Origin: Aquimarina sp. BL5
GTDB taxonomy: Bacteria; Bacteroidota; Bacteroidia; Flavobacteriales; Flavobacteriaceae
Direction of reading: 5' to 3'
DNA: 64,000 bases
Assembly: GCF_003443675.1 (NCBI RefSeq)
Contig: NZ_CP031963.1
Coordinates: 2,875,501 to 2,939,500 of the forward strand
The position numbers were made by a program, and so were the translations under genes. Under the pieces are notes generated by a model. The model had not been told where the DNA came from, made no database searches, and saw nothing but the letters and a program-made list of their open reading frames with translations. The stretch's first letter is position 1; each line of letters begins with the position of its first letter. This document shows positions 27,102 to 36,383 of the stretch, one piece after another.

Positions 27102-29840
27102 TTATTGTTTGGTAAAAAGCATGGATTTTCTAGATTTTAAGCTTTTAATAATCAAAACATAAGTACCTGTTGGTAGTGTAGATACGTTTAATTGTGTATC
27201 ATTTGTTTGTTCTTCTTTATGAATTATTATCTTCCCTAACATATCTACTACTTCAATTGACGAAAGCTCATAATCCATTCCTGAAATATTTAATACATTA
27301 TCATTGACAGGGTTTGGGAATACAACAATTTGAGAATCATCAGGAATTTCGGAAGTATTACTCCTATCACTACAAGTAGGAGCAGAAGATGAATTATTAA
27401 AGTATAAAGAGAAGTCTTTTGTTTTAGAAACTAATACAAAGTTATTACCATCTCTTGTAACCCAATAAGATCCATCCAATCCTTCGAAACCGGTATTGTT
27501 TAATATAATCTCTGGTTGTGCATTTTTAAGCTGATAAGTCATGGTATTTTTGAAGTCTACATACCAATCAGGAGCTCCGTTATTCGTGTTAAATGCGAAT
27601 TGATACAATCCATTATTCGCTGGTACCCAATTAATGGTAAACTTACGGAAGTTCCCTAATTTAGCACCATCGTCACCTAATACATGAACATTAGAATATG
27701 TGACTTTATACATCGCTGCAAGACCACTGTTTACCGGTGTTCCGAATGAACAATTATTGTCGCCATCTCCATCGCCTCCATTATCATCGTCTCCTTGTAC
27801 AGTTAGTATAAAAGTTGCTTCTCCTTTTTTACCTTCATTGTCCGTAGCAACTGCTGTTACCGTATACTCTCCTGCAGAACGTCCATTCACCTCTTGAAGG
27901 TTCGGAGAACCGTCATGTCCCCACTCATAAGGAGCTACATTTTCCTGACGGATCAAACTGTTGTTTATATATAACCTCACATTAGAAATACTTCCATCTG
28001 GATCAGAAGCATTGGCAACTATCGTAAGGTCATATCCTTCTTGTACTGTAATATTATTCGATGGAGTAGCAAAAGAAACGTTAGGTGATTGATTACCAAT
28101 TTCTTCTCTGATAATTACTGTTCTTGTTACTTCTGTAGAAAGCTCTTCTTTATCAAAAGCTCTGGCTCCTATTGTATATGTTCCCGCAACTGTAGGATTC
28201 CAGGTAACACTAAAAGGCCTATCCTGATCTTGTTTGAAAAAAGAACCATTTACTTTAAAATTGACATAATCTAAATTTCCATCTGGATCAGATGCATTTG
28301 CACTTAAAGTAATCGTTTCACCTAAAGTAAACTCTTGATTATCCTGAGAAGGATTGGTTAATGAAACTATAGGTGGTTTATTATCTTGATTTTCTACTCC
28401 AAGATCATATATCTGAAGATAAATTGGCTGAGCGCTTCCAGATCTTTTCTCCATTAAATAATAGTATAACATACCATCTCTAATATGAACTACACCATGT
28501 CTAAAAGTTTTTCCAGAATTAGTTGTATATAAGGTTTCCCAGTTATTGGTTCCAGCATTAGCTCTATAAACAACTGGTCTTCCTGACTTCAATCCAATCA
28601 AGAATACGTCATTTCCTATACTATGAAAATCTCCTCCAGGAAAATTCGTAGATGTTCTAAAATTGTTTTCTCCAGCTTTCTTGTAAGTATGCACATTTTT
28701 AGATCCATTTGGTCCTATTACCCTTGTTCTAAAATGAATACTACCATTTTCTGTTACCGTCCAATCGGCACCACTAGATATTTTAACTGAGTTAGCTCCA
28801 GAAGAACTTACTTCGTTTCCTGGTTCTGAAATAAATATCTTTTGCGGATCAATTACTGGAGTGGCTATGCTTCTGTTCTTATGATCTCTCCAATCTGTTA
28901 GATTATTTGAGTTGTTTGCATATGCGTAATAAAATCCATTATTAAGAGAAAATTTATCATTGTTGATGTTTCTTCTAGTATGAAAACCAATGTGCATTTT
29001 ACCATTGATAAACTTAAAATCTCCATAAAGCCCCCAATTATAACTTATGCCTTTACTCCTAGCATTTAATACATTGAAATCTTTGAAACTACTCCATGAA
29101 GTACCATTATATTTGGCAGTCATGTATTTTCCATTATTGTTTCCCCCTTTACGCATGGATACAAAAAGATCTCCCACTTCATTATTGAAAAATCTGGGAT
29201 AGGTCAATCCTTCATAATTATCGCCATTTTTTAAATACAAACGCTTCGGAAAAAATTTATCCAACGTGAATTCATTGTCTGGCAGGGTCGCTACGTTTTT
29301 TTTTGAATAACTATACCTAAAATAATCACTTCTTAAACTTCCATTAGATGGTCGAGTTCTGGAATAAGCGTGCATATCATATAATAAATGTACGGTTCCG
29401 TCTGTTGGGGCAATACCAACAGCTATCGTATTATGTGATTCTCCAATATGAGGTCGATTCTGAAAACCTGTATGTCTATGAGGAAACTGAATAGTAACTG
29501 TCTTCTTAGTATTAGTATTGTATCTTGACAGCATTACATGTCTATTACTTTCTCCTCCTTTATACCAAGTCATGAATACGTATTCTTTGTATTTATAAAT
29601 ACAATCACCATGCGGAGTAATTCTACTTCCAAATGCAAAATCGTATTTCGCTCTATTCGGAAATGTAAGTCTTTCACTTTCTGGAACTTTAGAACCGTCA
29701 AAATGTAAACCGAGATTTGAAATTTTAATTTCATCAACTAATTCTACCTGCGCCATCCCCGAATTGCTCATACATAAGAGCAAGAATGAGGAAACAAAGA
29801 ATCGCAAGACTATTCTTGTTTTTTTTAAGTGATTTATCAT
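27102..29840 (-). CDS. Secreted BNR_4 beta-propeller polysaccharide lyase (PL24/PL25-type), T9SS
   Basis: 912 residues. Signal peptide (1-30, ..SGMAQ). Propeller domain of the BNR_4 family (about 35-480): RITPHGDCIYKYKEYVFMTW, IGESHNTIAVGI and VHLLYDMHAYSR (His near 136 and 157, placed like the catalytic His pair of PL24/PL25 ulvan lyases), then LTYPRFFNNEVGDLFVSMRKG. Two Big_9 Ig-like domains (about 485-685), the Cys-bracketed module (about 695-825, CSFGTP to APTC) and a T9SS type A domain (VFPNPVND) follow. Ulvan lyase is the leading idea; BNR_4 also has other members. About 670 bases of its 3' half are nearly identical to the next gene upstream. Confidence 0.78.
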   Translation of the reverse strand: MINHLKKTRIVLRFFVSSFLLLCMSNSGMAQVELVDEIKISNLGLHFDGSKVPESERLTFPNRAKYDFAFGSRITPHGDCIYKYKEYVFMTWYKGGESNRHVMLSRYNTNTKKTVTIQFPHRHTGFQNRPHIGESHNTIAVGIAPTDGTVHLLYDMHAYSRTRPSNGSLRSDYFRYSYSKKNVATLPDNEFTLDKFFPKRLYLKNGDNYEGLTYPRFFNNEVGDLFVSMRKGGNNNGKYMTAKYNGTSWSSFKDFNVLNARSKGISYNWGLYGDFKFINGKMHIGFHTRRNINNDKFSLNNGFYYAYANNSNNLTDWRDHKNRSIATPVIDPQKIFISEPGNEVSSSGANSVKISSGADWTVTENGSIHFRTRVIGPNGSKNVHTYKKAGENNFRTSTNFPGGDFHSIGNDVFLIGLKSGRPVVYRANAGTNNWETLYTTNSGKTFRHGVVHIRDGMLYYYLMEKRSGSAQPIYLQIYDLGVENQDNKPPIVSLTNPSQDNQEFTLGETITLSANASDPDGNLDYVNFKVNGSFFKQDQDRPFSVTWNPTVAGTYTIGARAFDKEELSTEVTRTVIIREEIGNQSPNVSFATPSNNITVQEGYDLTIVANASDPDGSISNVRLYINNSLIRQENVAPYEWGHDGSPNLQEVNGRSAGEYTVTAVATDNEGKKGEATFILTVQGDDDNGGDGDGDNNCSFGTPVNSGLAAMYKVTYSNVHVLGDDGAKLGNFRKFTINWVPANNGLYQFAFNTNNGAPDWYVDFKNTMTYQLKNAQPEIILNNTGFEGLDGSYWVTRDGNNFVLVSKTKDFSLYFNNSSSAPTCSDRSNTSEIPDDSQIVVFPNPVNDNVLNISGMDYELSSIEVVDMLGKIIIHKEEQTNDTQLNVSTLPTGTYVLIIKSLKSRKSMLFTKQ
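27385..28053. repeat. 669-base near-identical block, copy 1 (pairs with 30232-30900)
   Basis: Covers the Cys-bracketed module and most of the second Ig-like domain. The same sequence recurs 2847 bases away at 30232-30900 with the same offset at both ends, hence no net insertions or deletions, and about 18 differences by eye (roughly 97% identity). Flanking catalytic domains are unrelated, so this points to recent duplication or gene conversion. One difference changes the Asp of AAMDKV to Tyr in this copy. Confidence 0.85.
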
Positions 29841-29894
29841 GATTGTGTAAAGTATTTTGAGGTTGAAGTTTTAATTTGCGACATGATATAGTAT

Positions 29895-29927
29895 ACATAG
29901 GTTGAATATTTGAAGATCAACCTATGT
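29895..29927 (-). repeat. Intergenic hairpin (ACATAGGTTGA type)
   Basis: Arms ACATAGGTTGA (29895-29905) and TCAACCTATGT (29917-29927), perfect over 11 bases, loop 11. It follows the stop of the PF14099-type lyase gene and precedes the BNR_4 gene. The arm core is the same as in the hairpin at 32118-32157. Confidence 0.65.
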
Positions 29928-29957
29928 CTTGACTAGTTTGGGGTCATACCTATTCCT

Positions 29958-32099
29958 TTATTTAATAAATAAAAAGGATTGTTTTGAGTTCTTACTTCTA
30001 CTAATCAACAAATATGGTCCAGACGGAAGTTCCGAAACATCCATAGTTTCTGATGTGTTTTTTGAATTTAATTCTTTAATCACTCGTCCTTGAAGGTCAA
30101 CGATCTGCAACACCTTTGTTTTAGAATTCAACCCTCTGACATACATTACATTATCTTTTATTGGATTGGGGTATACCAACATTTTTTCTTCAATATTTTC
30201 AATACCAGAAGATCTATTACATTCTGGAGTTGAAGATGAATTATTAAAGTATAAAGAGAAGTCTTTTGTTTTAGAAACTAGTACAAAGTTATTACCATCT
30301 CTTGTAACCCAATAAGATCCATCCAATCCTTCGAAACCGGTATTGTTTAATGTAATCTCTGGTTGTGCATTTTTAAGCTGATAAGTCATGGTATTTTTGA
30401 AGTCTACATACCAATCAGGAGCTCCGTTATTCGTGTTAAATGCGAATTGATACAATCCATTATTCGCTGGTACCCAATTAATGGTAAACTTACGGAAGTT
30501 CCCTAATTTAGGACCATCGTCACCTAATACATGAACATTAGAATATGTGACTTTATCCATCGCTGCAAGACCACTGTTTACCGGTGTTCCAAATGAACAA
30601 TTATTGTCGCCATCTCCATCGCCTCCATTATCATCGTCTCCTTGTACAGTTAGTATAAAGGTTGCTTCTCCTTCTTTACCTTCATTGTCCGTAGCAACTG
30701 CTTTTACCGTATACTCTCCTGCAGAACGTCCATTCACCTCTTGAGGATTCGGAGAACCGTCATGTCCCCACTCATAAGGGGCTACGTTTTCCTGACGGAT
30801 CAAACCGTTGTTTATATATAATCTCACATTAGAAATACTTCCATCTGAATCGGAAGCATTGGCAACTATCGTAAGGTCATATCCTTCTTGCACTGTAATA
30901 TTTCCAGATGGTGAAGTGAAAGAGATATTTGGAGATTGGTTACTTGTTTCTGCTTTAATAATTACCGTTCTAGAAACCTCTGTAGAAAGTCCTTCTTGTC
31001 CTTGTTCAAAAGCTCTAGCACCAATTGTATAGGTTCCTTCTTGGGTAGGTGTCCAACTAACACTATAAGGAGCTGTTTGATCTTGATCATAATATCCACC
31101 GTTTACTTTAAAATTAACACGATCTACATCTCCATCAGGATCTGATGCATTTGCTCGTAAAGTAATCGTTTCTCCTAAGGTGAACTCTTGATTGTTTTGA
31201 GATGGATTCGTCAATGAGACTGTTGGTGGTTTATTAGGATCAGAAGAACTCCCAGAAGGAGTTGCTGCTGCTAAAGTTGTAGCAACTCTCATTTCATCAT
31301 AATAAGTAGTAACATCAAAGTTACAGGCATTAGAATTATATGATCCCCATTTTGGATATACCACAGTTCCATCAAACGTTTTGTGATATGCTCTCTTACC
31401 ATCAGAAGATAATTTGACCTTATAATCCTGAAATCCCGAATTGGTTAATGTTTGTTTCTCTCCATTATACCAAAATTCTACATATCCTACATCTTTATTT
31501 CTGGACATCTTTATTTTTACAACAAAACTCACCCAGGTATTTTCCGGAATAGATTTATTCCATAGGGTGGTTTTCCGTCTACTAATAGATCCGTTACAAG
31601 AATTCCATGAGGGATAACAAGGCCCCCAAGCACTGAGACTCAGTTTCCCATTTCCGTATCCCATATTAAGTGGATAGTTTTGAGTATTGTTCTGATTGCC
31701 CGCATCAGTCTTCCATTGCCATACAGCAATTCCATTAGTAATATTGGGAGTTGAATTTATTTTCCATCTCCATCCATAATATAGCACATCTCCATCCTTA
31801 GGTACATGATTATTAACTGTACCTGTTGTTCTGGCAAACTCTCCTCTCTTTTGTCCTTTGGGCTTACGAATTCTCCATACTTTTCCATATTCTGAATCGT
31901 TCGTAGTAGTAGCTGTAGATGAATTATTAGATTGACTATTACAATAGTCTTGAGGAAAATTTCCGGCATCAAATCTTCTGAAGCTACTATTTACACTTTT
32001 ATTAGGGTCTCCATACCAAAGAACTTGGCTATGTGCATAAACCCCTGCTAATAGAAATGTTACCAGAAAAATAATATTTCTAATTTCATAATGTTTCAT
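29958..32099 (-). CDS. Secreted PF14099-type polysaccharide lyase (PL20/heparin-lyase-like), T9SS
   Basis: 713 residues. Signal peptide (1-25, ..AHSQ). Lyase-like jelly roll (about 26-280): [62 protein letters not shown] and [10 protein letters not shown], in the order seen in the Polysacc_lyase family that includes PL20 glucuronan lyase and heparin-lyase-like enzymes. Then two Big_9 Ig-like domains (about 288-485), the Cys-bracketed module (about 498-625, CSFGTP to TPEC) and a T9SS type A domain (VYPNPIKD). The C-terminal half is nearly identical at DNA level to the BNR_4 gene. Glucuronan or another glucuronate polymer is the likely target; this is inference. Confidence 0.7.
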   Translation of the reverse strand: MKHYEIRNIIFLVTFLLAGVYAHSQVLWYGDPNKSVNSSFRRFDAGNFPQDYCNSQSNNSSTATTTNDSEYGKVWRIRKPKGQKRGEFARTTGTVNNHVPKDGDVLYYGWRWKINSTPNITNGIAVWQWKTDAGNQNNTQNYPLNMGYGNGKLSLSAWGPCYPSWNSCNGSISRRKTTLWNKSIPENTWVSFVVKIKMSRNKDVGYVEFWYNGEKQTLTNSGFQDYKVKLSSDGKRAYHKTFDGTVVYPKWGSYNSNACNFDVTTYYDEMRVATTLAAATPSGSSSDPNKPPTVSLTNPSQNNQEFTLGETITLRANASDPDGDVDRVNFKVNGGYYDQDQTAPYSVSWTPTQEGTYTIGARAFEQGQEGLSTEVSRTVIIKAETSNQSPNISFTSPSGNITVQEGYDLTIVANASDSDGSISNVRLYINNGLIRQENVAPYEWGHDGSPNPQEVNGRSAGEYTVKAVATDNEGKEGEATFILTVQGDDDNGGDGDGDNNCSFGTPVNSGLAAMDKVTYSNVHVLGDDGPKLGNFRKFTINWVPANNGLYQFAFNTNNGAPDWYVDFKNTMTYQLKNAQPEITLNNTGFEGLDGSYWVTRDGNNFVLVSKTKDFSLYFNNSSSTPECNRSSGIENIEEKMLVYPNPIKDNVMYVRGLNSKTKVLQIVDLQGRVIKELNSKNTSETMDVSELPSGPYLLISRSKNSKQSFLFIK
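30232..30900. repeat. 669-base near-identical block, copy 2 (pairs with 27385-28053)
   Basis: Partner of the block in the BNR_4 gene; it encodes the same module with Asp retained in AAMDKV. The third-closest copy, around 32450-33130 in the next gene, is clearly more diverged at third codon positions, so the exchange between these two genes is the younger event. Confidence 0.85.
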
Positions 32100-32117
32100 A
32101 ATTCATGGTGTTATTAT

Positions 32118-32157
32118 TATACATAGGTTGATCTTTTCATCGATCAACCTATGTATA
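32118..32157 (-). repeat. Intergenic 16-bp perfect hairpin
   Basis: Arms TATACATAGGTTGATC (32118-32133) and GATCAACCTATGTATA (32142-32157) are perfectly complementary with an 8-base loop. It sits between the first PL14-type gene and the PF14099-type gene on the minus strand. No T-run follows, so it is not a standard intrinsic terminator; an RNA stability or processing element is possible. Confidence 0.75.
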
Positions 32158-32188
32158 ACAAGGTTAGATTTTGGGTATATACGAATTC

Positions 32189-34420
32189 TTATTTCACAAA
32201 CAATAAGGATTGTTTAGAGTTCTTACTTCTACTAATAAGAAGATATGGGCCCGATGGAAGTTCGGAAATATCTATAGTTTCGGATGTATTTTCCGAATTC
32301 AACTCTTTAATCACTCTTCCCTGAAAATCTACAATTTGAAGTACTTTGTATTTAGCAGACAATCCACTAACGTAAATAATATCTCCTTTGGCAGGATTAG
32401 GATATACTAACATCTTATTTTCAAATTCTTCAAAACCTGATGATCGATTACATCCTGGCGCTGATGATGAGTTACTGAAGTATAATGTGAAATTCTTGGT
32501 TTTAGAAACTAACACAAAATTATCTCCGTCCCTAGCTACCCAATACGTACCATCTAATCCTTCAAAACCTGTACTACTAAGAGTCACCTCTGGATTTGCG
32601 TTTTTAAGCTGAAAGATCATTGTGTTTTTAAAGTCTACATACCATTCTGGAGATCCATTATTCGTATTAATCGCAAATTGATACAGCCCATTATTAGCAG
32701 GTACCCAATTAATAGTGAACTTTCGGAAATTACCTAGTTTAGGACCATTAGCTCCTAAAACATGTACATTGGAATAAGAAATTTTGTCCATAGCGCTTAA
32801 ACCACTATTCACAGGGGCACCAAACGAACAATTATTATCTCCCCCACCAGTGTTAGTGCTTTGAACAGTTAAAGTAAAAGTTACCTCAGCTGTTTTACCT
32901 TCATTATCAGTAGCTACAGCTTTAACTGTATACGTTCCGGCTGATCTTCCATTTACCTCTTGTGGATTCGGAGAACTATCATGACCCCACTCATAAGGAG
33001 CCACATTTTCCTGACGTATCAAACTATTATTAATATACAGTTTTACGTTAGATACACTACCATCAGCATCCGAAGCATTAGCTCGCACTACAAGATCATA
33101 TCCTTCTTGTACTGTTATATTTCCTGAAGGTGTTGCAAAAGAAACATTTGGAGCCTGATTACTGGTTGGTGCTTTTATAATTACTGTTCTGGAAACTTCT
33201 GTAGAAAGTCCTTCTTGCTCTTTTTCAAAAGCTCTAGCACCAATTGTATATGTCCCAGCTACTGTTGGTGTCCAAGAATTTGTATATGGCGCCGTATAAT
33301 CTTGACCATAATATCCTCCATTTACTTTGAAGTTAACACGATCTACATCTCCATCCGGATCTGATGCATTTGCTCTTAGTGTTATCGTTTCTCCTAAAGT
33401 AAAAACTTGATTGTTTTGTGATGGATTCGTTAATGAAACCGTTGGCGGTTTATTATCTTCTCCTCCGGGTGGATTGCCACATCCTGTCCACACTTTAAAA
33501 TCGTCGAAAAAAGTATATTCTGTTCTTGGTGAATGCCAAACAGGGTCTGTTCTACTTCCCCCGCGATACGTATTCATAATCAAGGCATTGATTTTTAAGT
33601 TACCTTTTCCTGAATTACGAATTTTGGCATTATCATCACGATATGTTTCCTCTCCATCAATCCACATAATCACTTTTCCGTTTCTTTGTCCAGGCGTGTT
33701 CATTTTTATATATTGACGGATAGTATACCATCTATCATCCTTCAGATCAGAATAAATTCTTTTTCCATCTCCACAATCTCCATTTTGTCTGGGTTGTCCA
33801 TTTGTCTTGTCGGCAAAATAACTATACAGAATAAGATAGGGTTTTGTTGTTTGTGCTCTATTTCTTCTCCACATTAGCCTTGCAGACCATCCATTTGTAT
33901 TGTATTTACATCCAGACGGAATGGTTCCACGACCAGTACTTTCACTATTAACACCGCTTGTCGAACCTCCCAGACCAGGTAATTTACCACCTGTAGCCCA
34001 AAAGAAGTTATCGTCGAACTTCACCTTGTACTCTAAATACGCTTCATCTACCGCATCAAAATAAGGATCGAAGAGAAAACCACCTGATCTTCCTGATGCA
34101 TCATTCTTTAAATACTGCGCTCGTAAAGTTCCATTGACAATTCTCGTCTCCTGTGGTGTATTTTCTATCAAATTACTCGGAGCACCAGGACCTTCTACTC
34201 CTCTGTAGGTAGATGCAGTCCACGGCTTTACTTTATTGTTAAAATCACTTTTTATATCAGCAATAGAATATCTTCTGTTATTCCAATTATTAAAATCTAC
34301 ATCGATTATAGAATTACATTGAGCAAAAGTTCGTTGATTGTTAAAAAGAAATGAAATTACTATCAGAAGTGATAACGTAAAAACATTCCTATTCCGTTTA
34401 TAAATAACCTTTTCTTTCAT
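32189..34420 (-). CDS. Secreted PL14-type polysaccharide lyase, T9SS
   Basis: 743 residues. Signal peptide (1-33, ..TFAQ). PL14-like catalytic jelly roll (about 34-320): [54 protein letters not shown] and [25 protein letters not shown] and N-x-PGQ-x-G are the family's most conserved stretches. PL14 includes alginate lyases and a chlorovirus enzyme acting on glucuronate polymers. Two Big_9 Ig-like domains (about 325-515), the Cys-bracketed module (about 530-655, CSFGAP to APGC) and a T9SS type A domain (VYPNPAKG) follow. The fold call is good. Alginate versus glucuronan cannot be decided from sequence; the neighbours favour glucuronate polymers. Confidence 0.8.
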   Translation of the reverse strand: MKEKVIYKRNRNVFTLSLLIVISFLFNNQRTFAQCNSIIDVDFNNWNNRRYSIADIKSDFNNKVKPWTASTYRGVEGPGAPSNLIENTPQETRIVNGTLRAQYLKNDASGRSGGFLFDPYFDAVDEAYLEYKVKFDDNFFWATGGKLPGLGGSTSGVNSESTGRGTIPSGCKYNTNGWSARLMWRRNRAQTTKPYLILYSYFADKTNGQPRQNGDCGDGKRIYSDLKDDRWYTIRQYIKMNTPGQRNGKVIMWIDGEETYRDDNAKIRNSGKGNLKINALIMNTYRGGSRTDPVWHSPRTEYTFFDDFKVWTGCGNPPGGEDNKPPTVSLTNPSQNNQVFTLGETITLRANASDPDGDVDRVNFKVNGGYYGQDYTAPYTNSWTPTVAGTYTIGARAFEKEQEGLSTEVSRTVIIKAPTSNQAPNVSFATPSGNITVQEGYDLVVRANASDADGSVSNVKLYINNSLIRQENVAPYEWGHDSSPNPQEVNGRSAGTYTVKAVATDNEGKTAEVTFTLTVQSTNTGGGDNNCSFGAPVNSGLSAMDKISYSNVHVLGANGPKLGNFRKFTINWVPANNGLYQFAINTNNGSPEWYVDFKNTMIFQLKNANPEVTLSSTGFEGLDGTYWVARDGDNFVLVSKTKNFTLYFSNSSSAPGCNRSSGFEEFENKMLVYPNPAKGDIIYVSGLSAKYKVLQIVDFQGRVIKELNSENTSETIDISELPSGPYLLISRSKNSKQSLLFVK

Positions 34421-34463
34421 GATTGTAAAATTTCTGATTAGTTAATAAGTTAAGTTTGTATGA

Positions 34464-36305
34464 TTAAATTTTTACTAGTTTATACCTTTTAGATTCACCT
34501 TTAAAAGACCTCAATTCAATAAAATAAAGTCCTGCATTTAAAGAGTCCACGTTAATAGAGATTGAATTTTCTTTACCCAGTTTTATAGATTTAACTATCT
34601 GACTGTTCACACTATAAATCACTATTTCATGAAAGGATGCGTCTATCCCATTCATAAAAATGGAATTATTAACAGGATTTGGATAGTATGAAAATGAATC
34701 TACTTTAGTTAATCCTGTACTTGACCGGTTGGTACAAGAAGGAGCCTGATCATCGTTACTGAAGTATAATGTGAATCCTTCAGTTTTTGATACCATTACA
34801 AAACTATCTCCATCTCTAGTTATCCAATAAGAACCATCTAATCCAGATATTCCTGAATTACTAATGGTTACCGAAGGGTTTGATTGTCCAAGCGTATGCG
34901 TTAGTTTATTTTTTAGATCTACATAATAAGAAGGAATCCCATTATTAGTATTTATTGCAAATTGGTATAATCCGTTGCTAGCTGCATTCCAATTTATGGT
35001 AAACTTTCTAAAGTTACTCATAGATGGACCATTAGATCCTAGCACATAAACTTCTGTAAAAGATGTCTTCTCAATATTAGAGATACTATTAGATACAGGT
35101 GTATTAAAAGAACAACCTCTTCCCGAATCTCCGCCATCATCATAATTTAGAATTACTACCGTCTTAGAAGTCTCTATGGACAATCCTTCTTGATCTTTTT
35201 CAAAAGCTCTTGCTGCGATTACATACGTTCCTGCTTCGGTAGGAGTCCAAGACGCACTGTATGGACTTGAAGCATCTGATCTGTAATATGTCCCATCAAT
35301 TTTGAAATTTACTTTATCAATATCACCATCAGGATCTGATGCATTCGCTCTTAGTGTAATTGTTTCACCAAGAGTATAACTTTCATTATTTGTTGTTGGT
35401 GATGTTAATTCGACTATCGGAGCTTGGTTTTCATTTCCTCCATCTCCACCATTTCCTCCAGAGTCTCCAATTCTACTGGTTGACACAATAAAATCATCAA
35501 AATAAGCCTCTAGATCCTTGGTAGGTTGAAAAGTCTCATCACTACCTCCAAAAAAAGTTGATAAGTATATAATATTAAGATGGATATCTCCTTCATCTGC
35601 TTGTCGATAATCACCATTATCTGTAATATCTATAGCTAAATCTCCATTTAGCCAACCTCTCATAATTCCGTCGTTCTGCCCAGGGGTGTTTAACTTATTG
35701 TACATTTCGACATGATTCCATTGTCCTTTTTTAAATTTAACCTGATCTGCCTGAGGTTCTCCATTAGGTTCTTCATAAGGATCCGTTAAACTCCAATTAA
35801 TAGATGCGTGCCATCCATCCCAAGTAGGTTCTGTATTATAATGCACATAAAACTCAATAAGTCCATCATACCTCCACATCAATCGTAAAGACATATTCCT
35901 TTCTGAAGTTTGATACGCTAAACCTGGTAATTTACCTCCTGCTCGAAATTCAAAATCTTCTGGAAAATAAACCCAATAACTGATGTATAATTCGTCATAT
36001 TCCCCTTCAACATCAAAAGGAACTTTGGTATGCATCCCACTTTGTCCAGTCTTAACTTGTCCTTCAGGATATTTAACATCCAATACCTTACCGCGGTTCT
36101 CAAAATCAGAAATATGTACTCTCCCCTCATCCGCACCTTTGCAAAATGAAACATTCAAAGCTTCTTTAATCTGATCTCTATTGTATTGACCAGAAGATAG
36201 GTGATCAAAATCATTTTGGTATACATAGTTTTCCTGAGCAAATAAAAATGAGGTAAAGCAAAGTGAAACTAATGTAAATACGTTTCTTATGTATTTGTAA
36301 TTCAT
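34464..36305 (-). CDS. Second secreted PL14-type polysaccharide lyase, T9SS
   Basis: 613 residues, the shortest of the series. Signal peptide (1-23, ..FAQ). PL14-like domain (about 24-280): YISYWVYFPEDFEF, GGKLPGLAYQ, SLRLMWRYDG, VEMYNKLNTPGQNDGIMRGW and LEAYFDDFIVS. It is clearly related to the upstream-numbered PL14-type protein but with different loops, suggesting a different chain position or substrate. It has one Ig-like Big_9 domain (about 290-385), the Cys-bracketed module (about 395-520, CSFNTP to APSC; the most diverged copy) and a T9SS type A domain (YYPNPVNN). The start is fixed by the signal peptide. Substrate as for its paralogue: a polyuronate, not proven. Confidence 0.78.
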   Translation of the reverse strand: MNYKYIRNVFTLVSLCFTSFLFAQENYVYQNDFDHLSSGQYNRDQIKEALNVSFCKGADEGRVHISDFENRGKVLDVKYPEGQVKTGQSGMHTKVPFDVEGEYDELYISYWVYFPEDFEFRAGGKLPGLAYQTSERNMSLRLMWRYDGLIEFYVHYNTEPTWDGWHASINWSLTDPYEEPNGEPQADQVKFKKGQWNHVEMYNKLNTPGQNDGIMRGWLNGDLAIDITDNGDYRQADEGDIHLNIIYLSTFFGGSDETFQPTKDLEAYFDDFIVSTSRIGDSGGNGGDGGNENQAPIVELTSPTTNNESYTLGETITLRANASDPDGDIDKVNFKIDGTYYRSDASSPYSASWTPTEAGTYVIAARAFEKDQEGLSIETSKTVVILNYDDGGDSGRGCSFNTPVSNSISNIEKTSFTEVYVLGSNGPSMSNFRKFTINWNAASNGLYQFAINTNNGIPSYYVDLKNKLTHTLGQSNPSVTISNSGISGLDGSYWITRDGDSFVMVSKTEGFTLYFSNDDQAPSCTNRSSTGLTKVDSFSYYPNPVNNSIFMNGIDASFHEIVIYSVNSQIVKSIKLGKENSISINVDSLNAGLYFIELRSFKGESKRYKLVKI

Positions 36306-36329
36306 TGTGTGTGTGTTTGAATTGTTAGA

Positions 36330-36368
36330 ATAATCATCAGGTAGGTATAGAAACTACCTGATGATTAT
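36330..36368 (-). repeat. Intergenic 15-bp perfect hairpin
   Basis: Arms ATAATCATCAGGTAG (36330-36344) and CTACCTGATGATTAT (36354-36368), perfect, loop of 9. It lies between the GH5 fusion gene and the second PL14-type gene. Arm sequence differs from the hairpins at 29895 and 32118, but position and lack of a T-run are the same. Confidence 0.75.
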
Positions 36369-36383
36369 ATTGGCTAAGACACA

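Noticed and set aside
27700..30744. Two nearly identical plus-strand frames of 65 codons at 27700 and 30547
   Set aside because: They are antisense shadows of the near-identical accessory-domain blocks, with no promoter or family similarity.
32118..32157. The 16-base hairpin as an intrinsic terminator
   Set aside because: No U-tract follows on the minus strand and the next gene starts within 20 bases, so I list it as a hairpin only.
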